A stretch of DNA of 64,000 bases from Meconema thalassinum (lineage: Eukaryota; Arthropoda; Insecta; Orthoptera; Tettigoniidae), in NCBI GenBank assembly GCA_946902985.2, contig OX336391.1, positions 143,781,074 to 143,845,073 of the forward strand, read 5' to 3'. A model generated the notes under the pieces. It did not search any database. It saw nothing but the letters and a program-made list of their open reading frames with translations, and was not told the origin of the DNA. Below are positions 31,095 to 44,100 of this stretch, piece after piece (position 1 is the first letter of the stretch; each line of letters starts with the position of its first letter). Position numbers and translations under genes: made by a program.

Positions 31095-34000
31095 AACAAG
31101 AAGTTCCGTGACGAACTAAAGAGCCTTGATGATGATTGGGTCTTCAGTCTTTTGACTGGTTTGATGCAGCTTTCCATGCATCCCTGTCTTGAGCTAATCG
31201 CTTCATCTCTACATAGCTACCACACCCTACATCCGAGGCAAACTGTTTAACATATTCTAACCTTGGTCTACCCCTACAGTTCTTGCCCTCGACCCTTCCT
31301 TCCATAACTAAGCTTGCTATTCCTGGGTGTCTTAGTATGTGTCCTACTAACCTATCTCTTCTCTTCATTAGCAGTCGCCAGAAACATCTCTCCTCTCCCA
31401 CTCGTCTTAATACCTCTTCGTTTGTAACCCTATCTACCCATCTGATCTTCATCATTCTCCTGTAACACCACATTTCAAATGCTTCAATTCTCCTCTTTTC
31501 TGCTGCACCAATAGTCCAAGTTTCTCTTCCATAGAGCGCCACGCTCCAGACAAAGGCTTTCAAAAATGACTTCCTACTACCTAAATCTATATTCGATGTC
31601 AACAGATTCCTATTTTGTAGAAATGCTTTCCTTGCCTGAGCCAACCTACTTTTTATATCCTATTTGCTTCGTCCATCACTGGTTATTCTGCTTCCTAAGT
31701 AACAGAAGTCTCCTACTTCCTTCAGCTTTTCACCTGCCAATTTGATCTCCATAGAGGTTTCTGATTTATTTCGGCTGCATTCCAGTATTTTTGTTTTACA
31801 TTTATTAATTTTCATCATGAATTCTTTCCGTAAGACGGAGTCCATACCAGTCAAAACTCATTCAAATCCTCAGGCTTGTCGGCCAAGATGACGATGTCAT
31901 CAGCAAATCTCAGAGTTGAAATTATTTCTCCTTGAATCTTCACTCCCACTTTAAATTTTTCTCCAATTTCCTTCATTGCTTGTTCAATGTAAATATTGAA
32001 AAGTATGGGTGATAAGTTGCAGCCTTGCCGTACACCTTTCTGAATACCAGATTTTCTCTCATGTCCTTCAGCTCGAATGACTGCTGTCTGGTTTCTGTAC
32101 TGATTGTATACCACCCTCCTATCCCTGTAATTTATTCCAATAGATTTCAAAATGTCAAACAACTTACTCCAATCAACGTTATCAAAAGCCTTTTCTAAGT
32201 CTACAAATGCCATGAACGTTCTCTTATCTTTCCTTATTCTACCTTCCAAAATCAGCCTAAGACTTAGTACAGCTTCCCTTGTTCCTACATTTCTCCTGAA
32301 ACCAAACTGGTCTTCACCCAACTCCGATTCTATCTGGCTTTCAATCCTCTTGTAAATTATTCTAGACAGGATCTTTGAAGCATGAGTAACCAAGCTGATT
32401 GTACGGTAATCTTCACATCTGTCAGCTCCCACTTTCTTTGGTATAGGGATGATAACATTCTTCTTGAAATCAGGGGGTACCTCTCCTGTCTCATAAATCA
32501 TACACACCAAGTGAAATAACCTGATCAGACCTTCATCTCCTATGCAGCGTAGCAACTCAATCGGTATATCATCTATGCCTGGTGCCTTGTTCCTGCTTAA
32601 GTCTTCCAATGCTCTGTCAAATTCTGATCTCAATATTAAATTTCCTTTTGCATCCTCATCAATTTCCTCCTCCCTTTCCATAACACGATTCTCAATCTCC
32701 TTTCCCTTATACAAACACTCTATGTAAGATTTCCATCTCTCTACCTATTCTTCCCTACCTGTTACAGGCTTTCCATTTGTGTCCTTAATATTACAGCACT
32801 TAGTCTTCTTTTCCCCAAAAGTATTCTTAATCCTTCGATAAGCTGTGTCTACTTTTCCTAATTTCAGACAATTTTCTATACCTGCACATTTCTCTTTCAA
32901 CCATTCTTCTTTCGCTTCCTTGCACTTCTTGTTGACCTCATTTCTCAGACGTCGGTATCCTGCTTTCCCCATTTCATCTCTTACATTCTTGTATTTCCGC
33001 CTTTCATCCATCAATTCTAGTATATCCTGAGTGATCCACGGTTTTCTACCTGTTCTTTCTTTCCTACCAATGTTTTCTTCTGCGGATTTTGTTATTTCAT
33101 TCTTCAAAAGTGCCCATTCGTCTGCAATTGAAGTTTGTTTAGGGTTCTTCATTAGTCCTTCCTTTATACTCTACTTGAATCTTTCGTTTACATCCTTTAC
33201 TTTCAGTCTGTCTATTGCCCACCTTTTTGGCTTTTGACTTTTCTTCAGTTTCTTCAACTTTAATCTGCATTTCATTACAACCAGATTGTGGTCAGAGTTT
33301 ATGTCAGCACCAGGATATGTTTTTCAATCCAAAATCTGGTTTCGAAACTTCTGCTTGACCATAATGAAGTCGATTTGGTAACGCCCTGTATCTCCTGGTC
33401 TCATCCATGTGTATATTCTTCTATTGTAGTTATTGAATAAGGTGTTAGCTATGACCAACTCATGCTCGGTGCAGAATTCCATCAGCCTGCTTCCTCGATC
33501 ATTCCTTTCACCTAATCAGAAATCTCCTACTATCTTCCCTTCTCTCCCTTTTCCTACCACAGCGTTCCAATCTCCCATTACTATAACATTTTCATCACCC
33601 TTGATATACCTCAGAATTTCGTCTATTTCTTCGTAGACCTTTTCAACATCCTCATCATCAGCTTGACTGGTAGGCATATAGACTTGTACCACTGTGGTGC
33701 ACGTAAGTTTAGTATTTATTTTTGCTACAATAATCCGTTCACTATATTGCTCATAATATTCCACCCGCTGTCCAAGTTTCCTACTCAATATGAGACCAAC
33801 CCCTGCTTGGCCATTGATTTAGTGCTAATTACCCTATAGCCTCCTGACCAAAAGTCCTGTTCTTCCTGCCAGGGCATTTCAATAATCCCAACCAAATCCA
33901 ACCTCAACCTATCCATTTCCCTACTTTTCTTAAAATTTAAGAATCATGGCAATGATCAATCTATATTATGGATCTATCTAGAATAATGACGAAATTAAGT

Positions 34001-35325
34001 TGGTAATATCGAAATTTCTAATTAGTTCGAAATACTGTATATCTGGCATAACGTAGCCTTATAGAGAACTACAGTTGGCAGCCCTGGTGAGTGAATATAT
34101 TCTTAGTTCCATCTCTTAAGATACAGAATACAAAATGTGGTTGAAGTCCAATGGATAGCGTGGAGGTTATATGCAGTTAAACATTGGATCTAACAGCGCG
34201 CGTAAAATCATGTTGGCAACAATGACATACATGTATTGGTCAGAAATAATCTGAAATAATATGATCTATTGTTGTGTCAATTTTGAATGAAATCCATTAG
34301 TTAGTATAGAAGTTACATGCATTTTAAAATTAGACCTATCAGGAGGCTTAGAATCATGTTGGCAGCACTGGCGTAGGCCTATATAAGTTACTTCAAATTA
34401 ATCTAGAATGCCAGGTACTATACGTGTGCAAAGTTTAGAGCTATTGGCTTGCATACTTTCTGATATATTGATATTAGGGTAACAAAAATAGAGACAGTAT
34501 TTATTAACAGTTGGCAGCCCTGGTTACTCTTAAGAATCGGCATAGTCATATATGTTATGGTACACATAGCACACACAAAATTTGGTTGAAATCCAAATGA
34601 TAGTATAGAAGTTACGTGTATTTAAAGTTGGATCTCTCAGCAGGCTTAGAATCATGTTGGTAGCACTGACTTATATAAGTTACTCAAACTAATATAGAAT
34701 GTCAGGTACTATACGTGTGCATAGTTTAGAGCTGTCGGCTTGCATACTTTCTGATATATGGGTATTTGGATTTTAAAAAATGAGAGCATTTATTAACAGC
34801 TGGCAGCCTTGGTGGCTCTTAAGAATAAGCTCAGTAATATCCGTTTATGTACACATATCACATACGAAATTTGGTTGAAATCCAATTGAAAGTGAAGATG
34901 TTATATGCATTTAAAGTTTGGACCTATCAGCAGGCTTAAAATAATTTTGGCAACACTGCCATGTATGGCCTCATGGAAATTAAACTGCAATATTATTGTC
35001 TATACGTGTGCCAATTTTGAAATAGCTCCCATTCATACCTTCCAAGATATCCAACATGGAGCTCAAATTTCAATTTCGATTTTTCAGCAGTTGGTAGCAC
35101 TGACATAATTTTCAAATATGGACGTGAGATATTCATGTATAGATCTTTACTCCTACCAAATTTTGTTTCGATTGCTGCAGCCGTTTAGGAGTTGATAGGG
35201 GGGGGGGGACAGACAGACAGTCAGAAGGACAGACAGACAGTCAGAAGGACAGACAGACAGACACACATTTGCCCGATCTCATAAGTCTACTTTTTCCTCA
35301 TTTTTGCAAAATGTGAAAAGTAGGT
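31095..35325 (+). mobile_element. Hairpin-capped element, Q subfamily, split by a LINE
   Basis: The 5' cap AACAAGAAGTTCCGTGACG with hairpin AGTTC/GAACT is cut off at 31,125 by the LINE. The element resumes near 33,940 and ends in a hairpin CTACTTTTT...GAAAAGTAGG at 35,325. About four units with GGCAGCCCTGG, GTATAGAAGTTACATGCAT and AGAATCATGTTGGCAGCA repeat at roughly 270-290 bp. A run of G and CAGACAGT repeats precedes the 3' cap. Its inverted twin is 35,489-36,862. Confidence 0.75.
31126..33935 (-). pseudogene. RTE-like LINE pol, nearly complete but broken
   Basis: On the minus strand, in order: an endonuclease with VYMPTSQADDEDVEK and GDWNAVVGK (33,516-33,788) and a linker ORF (32,745-33,152). 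Then comes the RT (31,851-32,714) with FGFRRNVGTREA, FVDLEKAFDNVDW, GVRQGCNLSP and FADD, then the post-RT region (31,144-31,854 in two pieces). Stops and frameshifts separate the blocks, and the N-terminal endonuclease part is missing. Trinucleotide-type tail at the left end. Related 3' ends are at 20,680 and 27,408. The enzyme would make first-strand cDNA at a nicked target, but this copy cannot be functional. Confidence 0.85.
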
Positions 35326-35329
35326 TAGA

Positions 35330-35478
35330 AATGTACAAAATTTCGAAACGTGGGCCACGTTCTTGTTGATCCATTTTCAAACAGGGGACCCCATTGTACG
35401 AGCGTCTTGAAAAATGGGGTCCCCTGTTTGAAAATGGATCAACAAGAATGTGGCCCACGTTTCGAAATTTCGTACATT
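35330..35478. repeat. Central 66-bp inverted repeat of foldback 3
   Basis: The arms 35,330-35,395 and 35,413-35,478 pair with two mismatches that I can find, around a 17-base loop. They contain TTTCGAAACGTGGGCCACG and CAGGGGACCCCATT. They form the axis of the large palindrome. Confidence 0.85.
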
Positions 35479-35488
35479 TTTTATTTTT

Positions 35489-36862
35489 AGCCCACTTTTC
35501 ACATTTTGCAAAAATGGGGAAAAAGTAGACTTATGAGATCGATCCGGGAAAATGTGTGTCTGTCTGTCTGTCTGTCTGTCCTTCTGTCTGTCTGTCTGGC
35601 TGTGTGTGTGTCACCCCCTATCAACTCCTAAACGGCTGCAGCACTCAAAACCAAATTTAGTATGAGTAAAGATGTGCACCGGAATATCTCACGTCCATAT
35701 TTGAAAATGATGTCAGTGCTACCAACTGCTGAAAAAACGCACTAGAAATTTGAGCTCCATGTTGGATATCTTGTCCAAAATTGGCACACATGTAGATAAT
35801 GCTATTTCAGTTTAATTTCCAGGAGGCCAACCATGACAGTGTTGCCAAAATAATTTTAAGCCTTCTGATAGGTCCAATGTTTAAATGCATATAACTTCTA
35901 CACTATCAATTGGATTTCAACGAAATTTTGTATGTAATATCTGTACATAAACAGATATGACTGAGCGTATTCTTAAGAGCCACCAGGGCTGCCAACTGTT
36001 AATAATTGCTCTCTCTATTTTTTATCCAAATACCAATATATCAGAAAGTATGCAAGCCAACAGCTTTAAACTATGCACACGTATATTCTGACATTTTAGA
36101 TTAATTTTGAGTAACTTATATACGTCAGTTCTACCAACATGATTATAAGCCTGCTGATAGTACCAATTTTTAAATACATGTAACTTCTATACTATCAGTT
36201 GGATTTCAACCAAATTTCGTATGTGCTATGTGTACCATGACAGATATGACTATAAGTATTGTTAAGAGCAATCAGGGCTGCCAACTGTTAATAAATGCTG
36301 TCTATATTTTTTTTACCCTAATATCAATATATCAGAAAGTATGCAAGCCAACAGCTCTATTCTTTGCACACGTATAGCAGCTGACATTCTAGATTAATTT
36401 GGAGTAATTAATACAAGGCAGAGCTGCCAACATGATTCTATGCCTGCTGATATGTCCAATTTTAAAGTACATGTAACTTCTATACTAACAAATGGATTTC
36501 ATCCAAAATTGGCACAACAAGATATCATAATATTTCAGATTATTTCTGACCAGCTCACGCATGACATTGTTGGCAACATGCTTTTACGCGTGCTGATAGA
36601 TCCAGTGTCTAACTGCATGTAACGCCCATTGGACTTCAACCAAATTTTGTATTCTGTACCTTAAGAGATGGAACTAAGACTATATTCAGTCACCAGGGCA
36701 GTCAACTGCAGTGCTCTATTAGGCTACATTATACCAGGTATATTTTGAACTATTTCGATATTACCAACTTAATTTCGTCATTATTCTAGATAGGTTCATA
36801 TACTGTAGAATAATCATTGGCATGAAAAGTAGGCTGTATAGTTCTTCACGGAACTTCTTGTT
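35489..36862 (-). mobile_element. Hairpin-capped element, Q subfamily, uninterrupted
   Basis: The mirror-image partner of the split copy at 31,095. Read on the minus strand it starts AACAAGAAGTTCCGTGAAG, has the AGCCTACTTTTCATGCCAA subterminal segment and about four Q units. It ends with TCTGT/CAGACAGA repeats and the hairpin at 35,489-35,530. It is 1,374 bp and non-coding. By eye it is roughly 85-90% identical to the other arm over the units I compared. Confidence 0.8.
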
Positions 36863-36979
36863 TTATTCTTTAATCATTTTATATTCATGTGTTTTAATCA
36901 TCTTGACGATATAAAAGTGTTTTACACATTTTTTATTGAGAAACCAAACATTAGACTGTTTTAGGAGAATGTTTTAGTG

Positions 36980-37024
36980 ATTTTGACTGAAGAAGGCTCA
37001 CAGAGCCGAAACATGTCTCAAAAT
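36980..37024 (+). ncRNA. Type I hammerhead-like ribozyme motif, right arm of foldback 3
   Basis: Stem I is AUUUUGA (36980-36986) with UCAAAAU (37018-37024), seven Watson-Crick pairs. Core CUGAAGA is at 36987-36993. One unpaired A follows, then stem II GGCUC-aca-GAGCC (36995-36999 with 37003-37007), GAAA at 37008-37011, C-AU-G as minimal stem III, and GUC with predicted cleavage after 37017. This is the best formed copy in the window. Confidence 0.7.
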
Positions 37025-37157
37025 GTATATTGACATCAAGTGATATATAAAAAGATAATTTTTCATTGTAAAGTGGACATTTGCATAACATATCAAAATC
37101 AATACGGGAAAACTTGAAAAAATGTCTAAAGTCACAGATATTCATACAAATGAAGGC

Positions 37158-37296
37158 TTTGAACGAAATTTAAATGTTTTCTAGTCGGTCAACGCAATCG
37201 TACCGAATTGTAGTGGGTGCTAAAACCTTAAAGAAATTACATGAGATTCCCATGGTTCAAATCTCATGACTGATATACACTGTCAGCCAAAAGAAA
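37158..37296 (+). repeat. Foldback-2-like fragment
   Basis: CTAGTCGGTCAACGCAATCG and AAATTACATGAGATTC correspond in order to the outer arm of foldback 2. A GGTTCAAATCTC word near 37,255 resembles a B box, but no SINE could be built around it. Confidence 0.45.
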
Positions 37297-37519
37297 AACA
37301 AGTAGTTCTGTGAATAACTAAAGAGCCTATATTCATATATCCTTCTTATGTTAATTTCCTCTATCAACATATAAAATTTCAGTTTGATTGCTGTAATAGA
37401 TTCGTAGATATTGAGAACCGTCTAACTATTATGGATTGTTGCCTTATTGGATTTTTATACATGTAGGTCTTAGATTTATGTACTTTACATGAAGATAATT
37501 GTGTAGGTGCATTATTCAA

Positions 37520-38050
37520 TCCCATGCAGCAAACGAAGATCAACTCAGTTCAAGGGGAAAAATACCTGGATATGACTTGCTAGGTGCTACCTACGACAAT
37601 GTTTATGGAGTTGCAACATATGTTAGACAAAATGTAGAAAATGCATATCTTATTTCTACAAGCTATGATGATGGAATTCAAGAAGTTGTCACAAAAGTAG
37701 GTGAAACGAGAGTAGTAAATGTCTATAAGCCTCCAAGCAATGTTTGGCCACCTAAAGTGCTTAATACTTACAACCACCCTACAACATATCTGGGATACTT
37801 CAATAGCCACCATGAACAATGGAAATATAGGCGGAGTAACGAAAATGGAAATGCATTGGTGGACTGGGCTGAAGAGCATGATATACATCTTGTTTTCGAT
37901 GCTAAGGATCGGGGCACTTTCAGATCTGGTGCCTGGAACACTGACCACAATCCCGATCTCTGCTTTGTCTCGTCTGACTGCAATGGCAGACCACTGCCAG
38001 TAACAAGAAAGGTCCTTGGAGACTTCCACATAGCCAACATCGCCCAATTT
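37520..38050 (+). pseudogene. LINE endonuclease domain, partial
   Basis: An open frame encodes most of an apurinic-like endonuclease: GATYDNVYGVATYVR, VVNVYKPPS and GYFNSHHEQW, where G-D-F-N-S-H-H is usual and the metal-binding D appears as Y here. The frame ends at 38,080 on stray codons. A one-base deletion near 38,026-38,040 separates it from the RT frame, because the following residues fit the family only in the other frame. Confidence 0.75.
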
Positions 38051-39526
38051 TTCTTGAATTCGGGATCAGTATCCCTTTAATAAGAGCGCTTCCCAGGCCC
38101 AGATGGAACTTCAAAAAGCTAACTGGACCATATTCTCAGAAAATCTAGATAAATGTGTGGGATGGATCCCTCCAGTAAGTTCAAACTACAAGCGGTTCGT
38201 TCAAGCTATAATTAGCACGGCAAAGAAGTGTATCCCTCGCGGTTTCCGTAAGGAGTATATTCCCGGATGGACAGAGAAATGTGAAAACCTATACAAAGAA
38301 TTCTGTGAAAATAAAGAGCATGAAATAGCAGATGAATTGCTGAATAACATCAACGCAGCAAGACAAATAAAGTGGACCAAAACTGTCGAATCTATGGACT
38401 TTCGTACATCAAGTAGGAAAGCTTGGTCTTTGCTCAGGAAGCTAGGTGGTAGTACCCCAAGAGACCGCATATACGATGCTATCACCCCTAACCAAGTTGC
38501 AGCAAACATTGTGTCCACTTCCAGATCACCTCAAGTACGTACACATACTATTGCAGCTAAGAAGAAATTAAAGGTACTTAAAGCAGAATGTAGAGCTGAT
38601 ACTGAGTATTGTCTTCCATTCAGCACCGAAGAAGTAGCAACTGCCATAAAAGAAATGAGACCAGGGAAAGCCCCAGGCTTTGATGGCATTCACGCTGAAT
38701 TTCTGGTGCACTGTGGCAAGTATGTGAAACAGTGGCTAGCTAAGTTCTTCACAAATATCCTGCAAACCGGCAACATACCTCATGAAATGAAACGCGCGAA
38801 AGTTATAGCCTTATTGAAGCCAGGTAAAGCAAATGACAAGCCTGAAAATTATCGCCCCATAGCATTACTAAGTATGTTGTATAAGCTACTGGAAAGAATG
38901 GTGTATAACAGAATCTGTCACAAGATCTTCAAATCTATACCGGTTGAACAAGCCGGATTCAGACCTAACCGCAGCTGCACAGACCAAGTCCTTTCTCTAA
39001 CAACCTTCATAGAAGCAGGTTTTCAGAATAAAGAGAATACATCAATAGCATTCATTGACCTAACAGCTGCATACGACACTGTCTGGAGGCAAGGTGGCAT
39101 ACTGAAACTCCTTCAAGTGATACCAAGTATGAAAATTAGCTATCTCATCAATGAAATGCTCAGTAACCGATGTTTCCAAGTAATTATGGGCAACTGCATC
39201 AGCTCACAAATGAAGCTGAACAATGGCCTTCCACAAGGATCGGTCCTTGCCCCTCTTTTGTCCAGTCTATACATATCAGATATGCCTGAAACAAAGTCAA
39301 GGAAGTTTGGGTATGCTGATGACTGGGCCCTTGCTACGAGGCATAAAGAACTTGAAACAACTGAAACCATACTGACCAATGACTTATCAACTATTGGAAA
39401 ATATTTCCGGAAATGGAGGTTACAGCCAAGTGCCACGAAGACAGAAGTATCTACGTTCCACCTAAGCAACAGGCTGGCCAACAAAGAGCTCATTGTTCAT
39501 TTTGAAGGAAAATTGTTGAGACATAA
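38030..39526 (+). pseudogene. Jockey-like LINE reverse transcriptase, interrupted
   Basis: A frame open from before 38,103 to the LTR at 39,527 has the RT blocks in order: PGKAPGFDGIHAEFL, PENYRPIALLSMLYKLLE, EQAGFRPNRSCTDQV, FIDLTAAYDTVW, GLPQGSVLAP and FGYADDWA (catalytic A-D-D). The last residues before 39,560 come from the LTR. The frame resumes at 47,433, and it is in phase when the LTR element and one ATAA are left out, so the LINE was still open here when the LTR element arrived. Confidence 0.85.
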
Positions 39527-40700
39527 TGTAACTTTTTACCAGCCCTTCTTGGGCGACTGATTTAAAACTTCCCAAAATCATCCTCCTATTTTTGATCGGA
39601 AGTACTTCATCATATACCACACAATTGAAATGGCAGGGTCGTGGAGTGTTGGACACACATTTGGTCAACCTAACTGGTATCATTTGGGCGTTCAACTATT
39701 AGGTGTAATTCCCTATAAAGAAAACTAATTATAACCTTCAAAATATGTGTATTAATATCAACTTTAAACATATGGCGGGGACTCTCGTCGAACAGACTAT
39801 GGTTTACTATCTTCTCTCCTCGGCAATGACGAAAACATGTGACCCAAAATGAATGTTGGAATATAAAGATGTTTGTTACTCACTCATCGACGATCTAGCA
39901 GATAATCTACGAGACATGCTCGATAGATCAGTTCTCCCCAGCATTTCTAAGATTTTCCACACGTGGTTTGAGGTTAGAGATGTTTACTGGTTTACATAGC
40001 CACATCTCTGCGAGAGAAATGAATGTGCTTCCGTACCCAACTTGAATTGTGCTAACAGAGATAACATCGTTGTGATATGTAGCCGTTTCGAGTACATTCA
40101 CAAGCCATGCTTTCAACAAAACTGTTTCTCCAAATAGGCCTACGCCAAATTACGAGAACGCGACCTTTCCAATCAGACGCTACAATAGAAGTCAAGCCCC
40201 GCTATACACGAAAATCCCACCTCTCATCTTGTAAACACATGTTTTCGTCTTTCTCCGCCAGGGTCATGATACCCTCCAACCCATACAAAATACACCAATA
40301 ATCTCGAACCCATGTATTTTTCTTACAACTCGTGGCGCGAAACTCTTCTCTGACGTCAGAACCTTACACAATTTACACAAAGCTTTCTTCAAGACAAGGG
40401 AAGTTATTCTCGGCCCAATCTAAATTTGGCCTAGAGTTTCCTGCTGTTGCAACATCTTGTAGCTTACCTACACAATCCGCTGTCTTGTATACTGACATCT
40501 CCCATACAAATTAAATGAAATATTCCTGACTGAGTCCCCGAGATACACAAGATATATATACACTAAATAAAATGAAATTCTACAACCTAAATGATGATGA
40601 TGAACAAGAAAAGAAATGGTATGAACAAATTACCCTAACCTGACTTCTCTTGCAGTCAACCAAATAAGGGTTTGGGAACATTGTGACCGGAACAGTCACA
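39527..40700 (-). repeat. 3' LTR of the gypsy-like element
   Basis: It begins on the minus strand with TGTGACTGTTCCGGTCACA, a terminal hairpin (TGTGAC/GTCACA), and ends GTAAAAAGTTACA. The purine-rich ATGGGGGCGTAT just upstream (40,701-40,712) may be the polypurine tract. It differs from the 5' LTR at one A/G position near 40,190 and one C/A position near 40,281. Confidence 0.92.
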
Positions 40701-41118
40701 ATACGCCCCCATGTGATTCACACGGGTGAAACAAGTGTGGATCACAAACACTCAAACAAGCAACGCACTGAAAACACAAAGAATTACACTATTACATAAA
40801 TAAACCCTGGAAGACATATATACATACACACTTGTCAAATTTTCACACATTCTCACTCTCTCGAATGTCTTATTGTGTCCATTTCCTAGCCTCACTGATT
40901 TCTCTCAAGTGTCTTAGGTCTACCACTTCATTTTCTTCGTCTCATCATGAGACCCTATCGCTTCACAAGCCATGGTATTTGCCTGCACAGGCCTTATCAT
41001 ACCATCTATCCATCTAACACTCGATGCCACTTTGCTGGTTAGCATTCTTCGTCACATCTCTTGAGTTTTGTCATGCCATCACGTTATGTTGACTGATTCT
41101 CTAAGAGTCCATGCCATA

Positions 41119-44100
41119 TTATTTTACAGAGTGATATCTACGGAGATTCCTAATATTATGTGTACTGACAGACTTACCATCCTGGTCCGTTAAACTATAG
41201 GCACACTCACCAATACGTTTAACCACCTTAAAAGGCCCCTGAAATAGATGAAAAAACTTCCCTATCTCCTTATCTACAGCTGAAGACGGATATGGAACCC
41301 TCAGAAGCACCTGATCGCCTACTTCAAAAGAATCAAACTTTACCCGCTTCTGCTGGCGCCTACGCTTATTCCCTGCCTTGATTAAGTTGTCCCTAGCCAG
41401 CTGGATACAAACATCCTTCCCAATCTCCTCTCCCGTGACCAAACCTAGCATTCTAGCAAGCTCATTGGTAGGCTTCCTACCATACTGAATTTCATAGAGA
41501 GTGCATTTTACACTCTCATGGAACGTACTATTGAACCATCGTTCAATATCTCCTAACTTGGAGAACCACGCATTGTGGCGATTGCTCACATAGGTGCGAA
41601 ATACTCTCCCTAATTCTCTCATAACTCGTTCGGACAAATTCCCTTGAGGATATCGAATAGATGAGAATATGTGCTTGATACCCAATTCACTCAACTTGGT
41701 TTTCCAGATCTTTGAGGTGAATTGACTACCGTGGTCTGATAGTATCCTGAGAGGCACCCCAAACTCAGGTACATACTTATCAGTGATCTGTAGGACACAA
41801 CCCTTCCCGGTCGCTTTTCTCAGGGGATACAGTTTGACGAGTTTACTGAATGCGTCAACAACCACGAAGATATACTGATATCCAAACTGAGCTTTAACCA
41901 ATGGACCATACAGATCGACACAGAGTAAATCCCTTGGTTTTTCTGTGATCACCATTTGCCGAGGTCCCTCAAGAAACCTCGTTGGGCATTTACACCGTTG
42001 ACACGAGTCACAACTTGCCAGAACTTTCCTAATCTGCCTTCCCATGTTCTTCCAAATGAAATGCTGCTGAACAGCAAAAAGAACCTTGCTTGATCCAAAA
42101 TGCCCTAAAGCCTTGTGATGATACCAAATCATCGTTACCTGCAATGAGCTTGGCACACACACTCTCCAGGCACCTTCATGGCACAGCCTAGCCAAGAAAC
42201 CACACTCCAACTTGTACCAATACTTTCCAACCTTAATTCTACTATCCACATCCATACCTCTCAACTGAGTCAAGATATCACCTAAGACCTCATCCTTCTC
42301 CTGCTCTACAAGCAGATTCCTTAAGCAGCGTATCTCATAATCACACTCGCTTACCTTGGTTACGCAGATAACAACACCTTCCTGTACCTCCAGTACCTGA
42401 TGACCCTCATCACCCCCAATGTTTCTACTCATGAAGTCAGCCACAATGTTCTCAGTACCCTTAATATGCCTTACCTCAAAGTTATATTCACTTATAGCCA
42501 ATATCCACCTTGACATCCTGTTCGAAGTGAGCTTGCAGGATCCAATAAAAAGTAATGCATGATGGTCAGTCAGTATCTGCAACTTACTGCCCAACACATA
42601 ACTCCTAAACTTCCCTAGAGAGTATACGATTGCTAACATCTCTATTTCAGTAATTGTATATCTCTTCTCCGCCATGCTTAGCCCTCTGCTTGCTAATGAG
42701 ACAATCCCTAGATTGCCCTCACTATCCTCCTGACACAAAATGCCTGAGATGCCTTGCATGCTCGCATCAGTCATCAAAATGTAGGGACAATCCAGACGAG
42801 GATACCTAAGCATGACAGTCTCTACAAAGCCTCTCTTCAACTCCTTAAAAGCCTCATCGTGCACCTGGGTCCATACCCACTTAGTACCCTGCTTCAGCAA
42901 TTCCCTAAACGGTTCTACAAGACAGGAATATTTAACTACGAATCTACGAAAATAATTGAAAACCCCTAATATTGACCTCAATTGTTTGGCGTTACGTGGT
43001 GTAGCAGTGTTGTGAATCTTGTCTAATCGTGACTGTTCGGGAGACACCCCTTGTGTTGTGATAGTATGCCCTAAAAATGTGATTGATGTTGTGCAAAACA
43101 GAGACTTCTTAAGTTTAATTGTAAATCCCCCGTCCCTTAATTTCCCCAAAACAATGTCTAAGTGATCCAGGTGTTCCTTTAATGTGTAAGATGCAACAAT
43201 TAAATCATCTATGTACATTGTCACAAACTCTTGTGTGTCCCTCCCTAACACTAGATTTAAGGCCCTAATCAACGCTGAACTGCTGGTCTTTGTTCCGAAA
43301 GGAACGACCCTGAATTGGTACAAACCACTCTTAAAGCTAAACGCAGTCAACTTCCTGTCCTGTTCTCTCAACGGTACCTGCCAAAATGATGCACTCAGAT
43401 CCATAGTGGAAAACCATTGCTTACCATTGAATTTCTGAACCAGTTCCTCAACACATTCTGGCCTCTGTTGGTCCCCAGATATCCTACAATTGAGCTGCCT
43501 GGCATCAATACACAACCTGACCGAGCCATCACTCTTCCCAACCACAACTAAGGGATTCAGATATGCACTAGTTGAAGGCTCAATAATACCCTGATTCAGC
43601 ATAATGCCTATTTCTTTCTCCACAGCATCAGCAAATTTGTGAGGTATCGGGTACTTGGGTCCTGAAAATGGAGAATGATCTACAATTTCGAACTGATGCG
43701 TATAGACATGTGTTAGCCCTGGCTTGTCACTGAAAACTTCTTGGTTTAGCTCTAAAACCTCTAACAACTTATCCCTCTCCTCAACACTTAAACCACTCTT
43801 ATCCACAGCCTGCTGGAGTTGATCACACTTATCACCCTCCACAGCAATGTGACATAAATCCACAACTTCCTCCTCATCGTCAGCCTTACCTTCTGCCATA
43901 TCCCCTACAGTGACCTCAGTAACACATGCCTTTACTGTCTTATCTACACTCTTGCATTTCATTCTCATCTCCTGGCTTATATTCCCCCTCACAAAGTTGA
44001 TGACACCCCGGTCAAAATCAATAACAGCACTATGCTCGTTAAGCCAGTCTATCCCCAAAATCATTTCATAAATTAGGTTAGGAATTACCAAGCAAGTCTT

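Larger units (their letters stand above)
30530..37144 (+). mobile_element. Foldback element 3, large inverted-repeat unit
   Basis: The outer arms 30,530-35,395 and 35,413-37,093 are inverted copies around a 17-bp centre. The left arm is longer only because of a SINE (30,686-31,010) and a LINE (31,126 to about 33,935). Each arm contains, in the same place, a hammerhead-like motif and a Q-subfamily capped element. A 13-bp direct repeat TACAAATGAAGGC abuts the left arm (30517-30529) and lies beyond a 51-nt right tail (37145-37157). The tail contains TCAATACGG (37099-37107), as in foldback 1. The direct repeats suggest the palindromic unit, or its precursor, inserted as one piece. Confidence 0.7.

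Noticed and set aside
37580..38047. 155-codon minus-strand ORF
   Set aside because: It lies antisense to the LINE endonuclease, which has clear family motifs.
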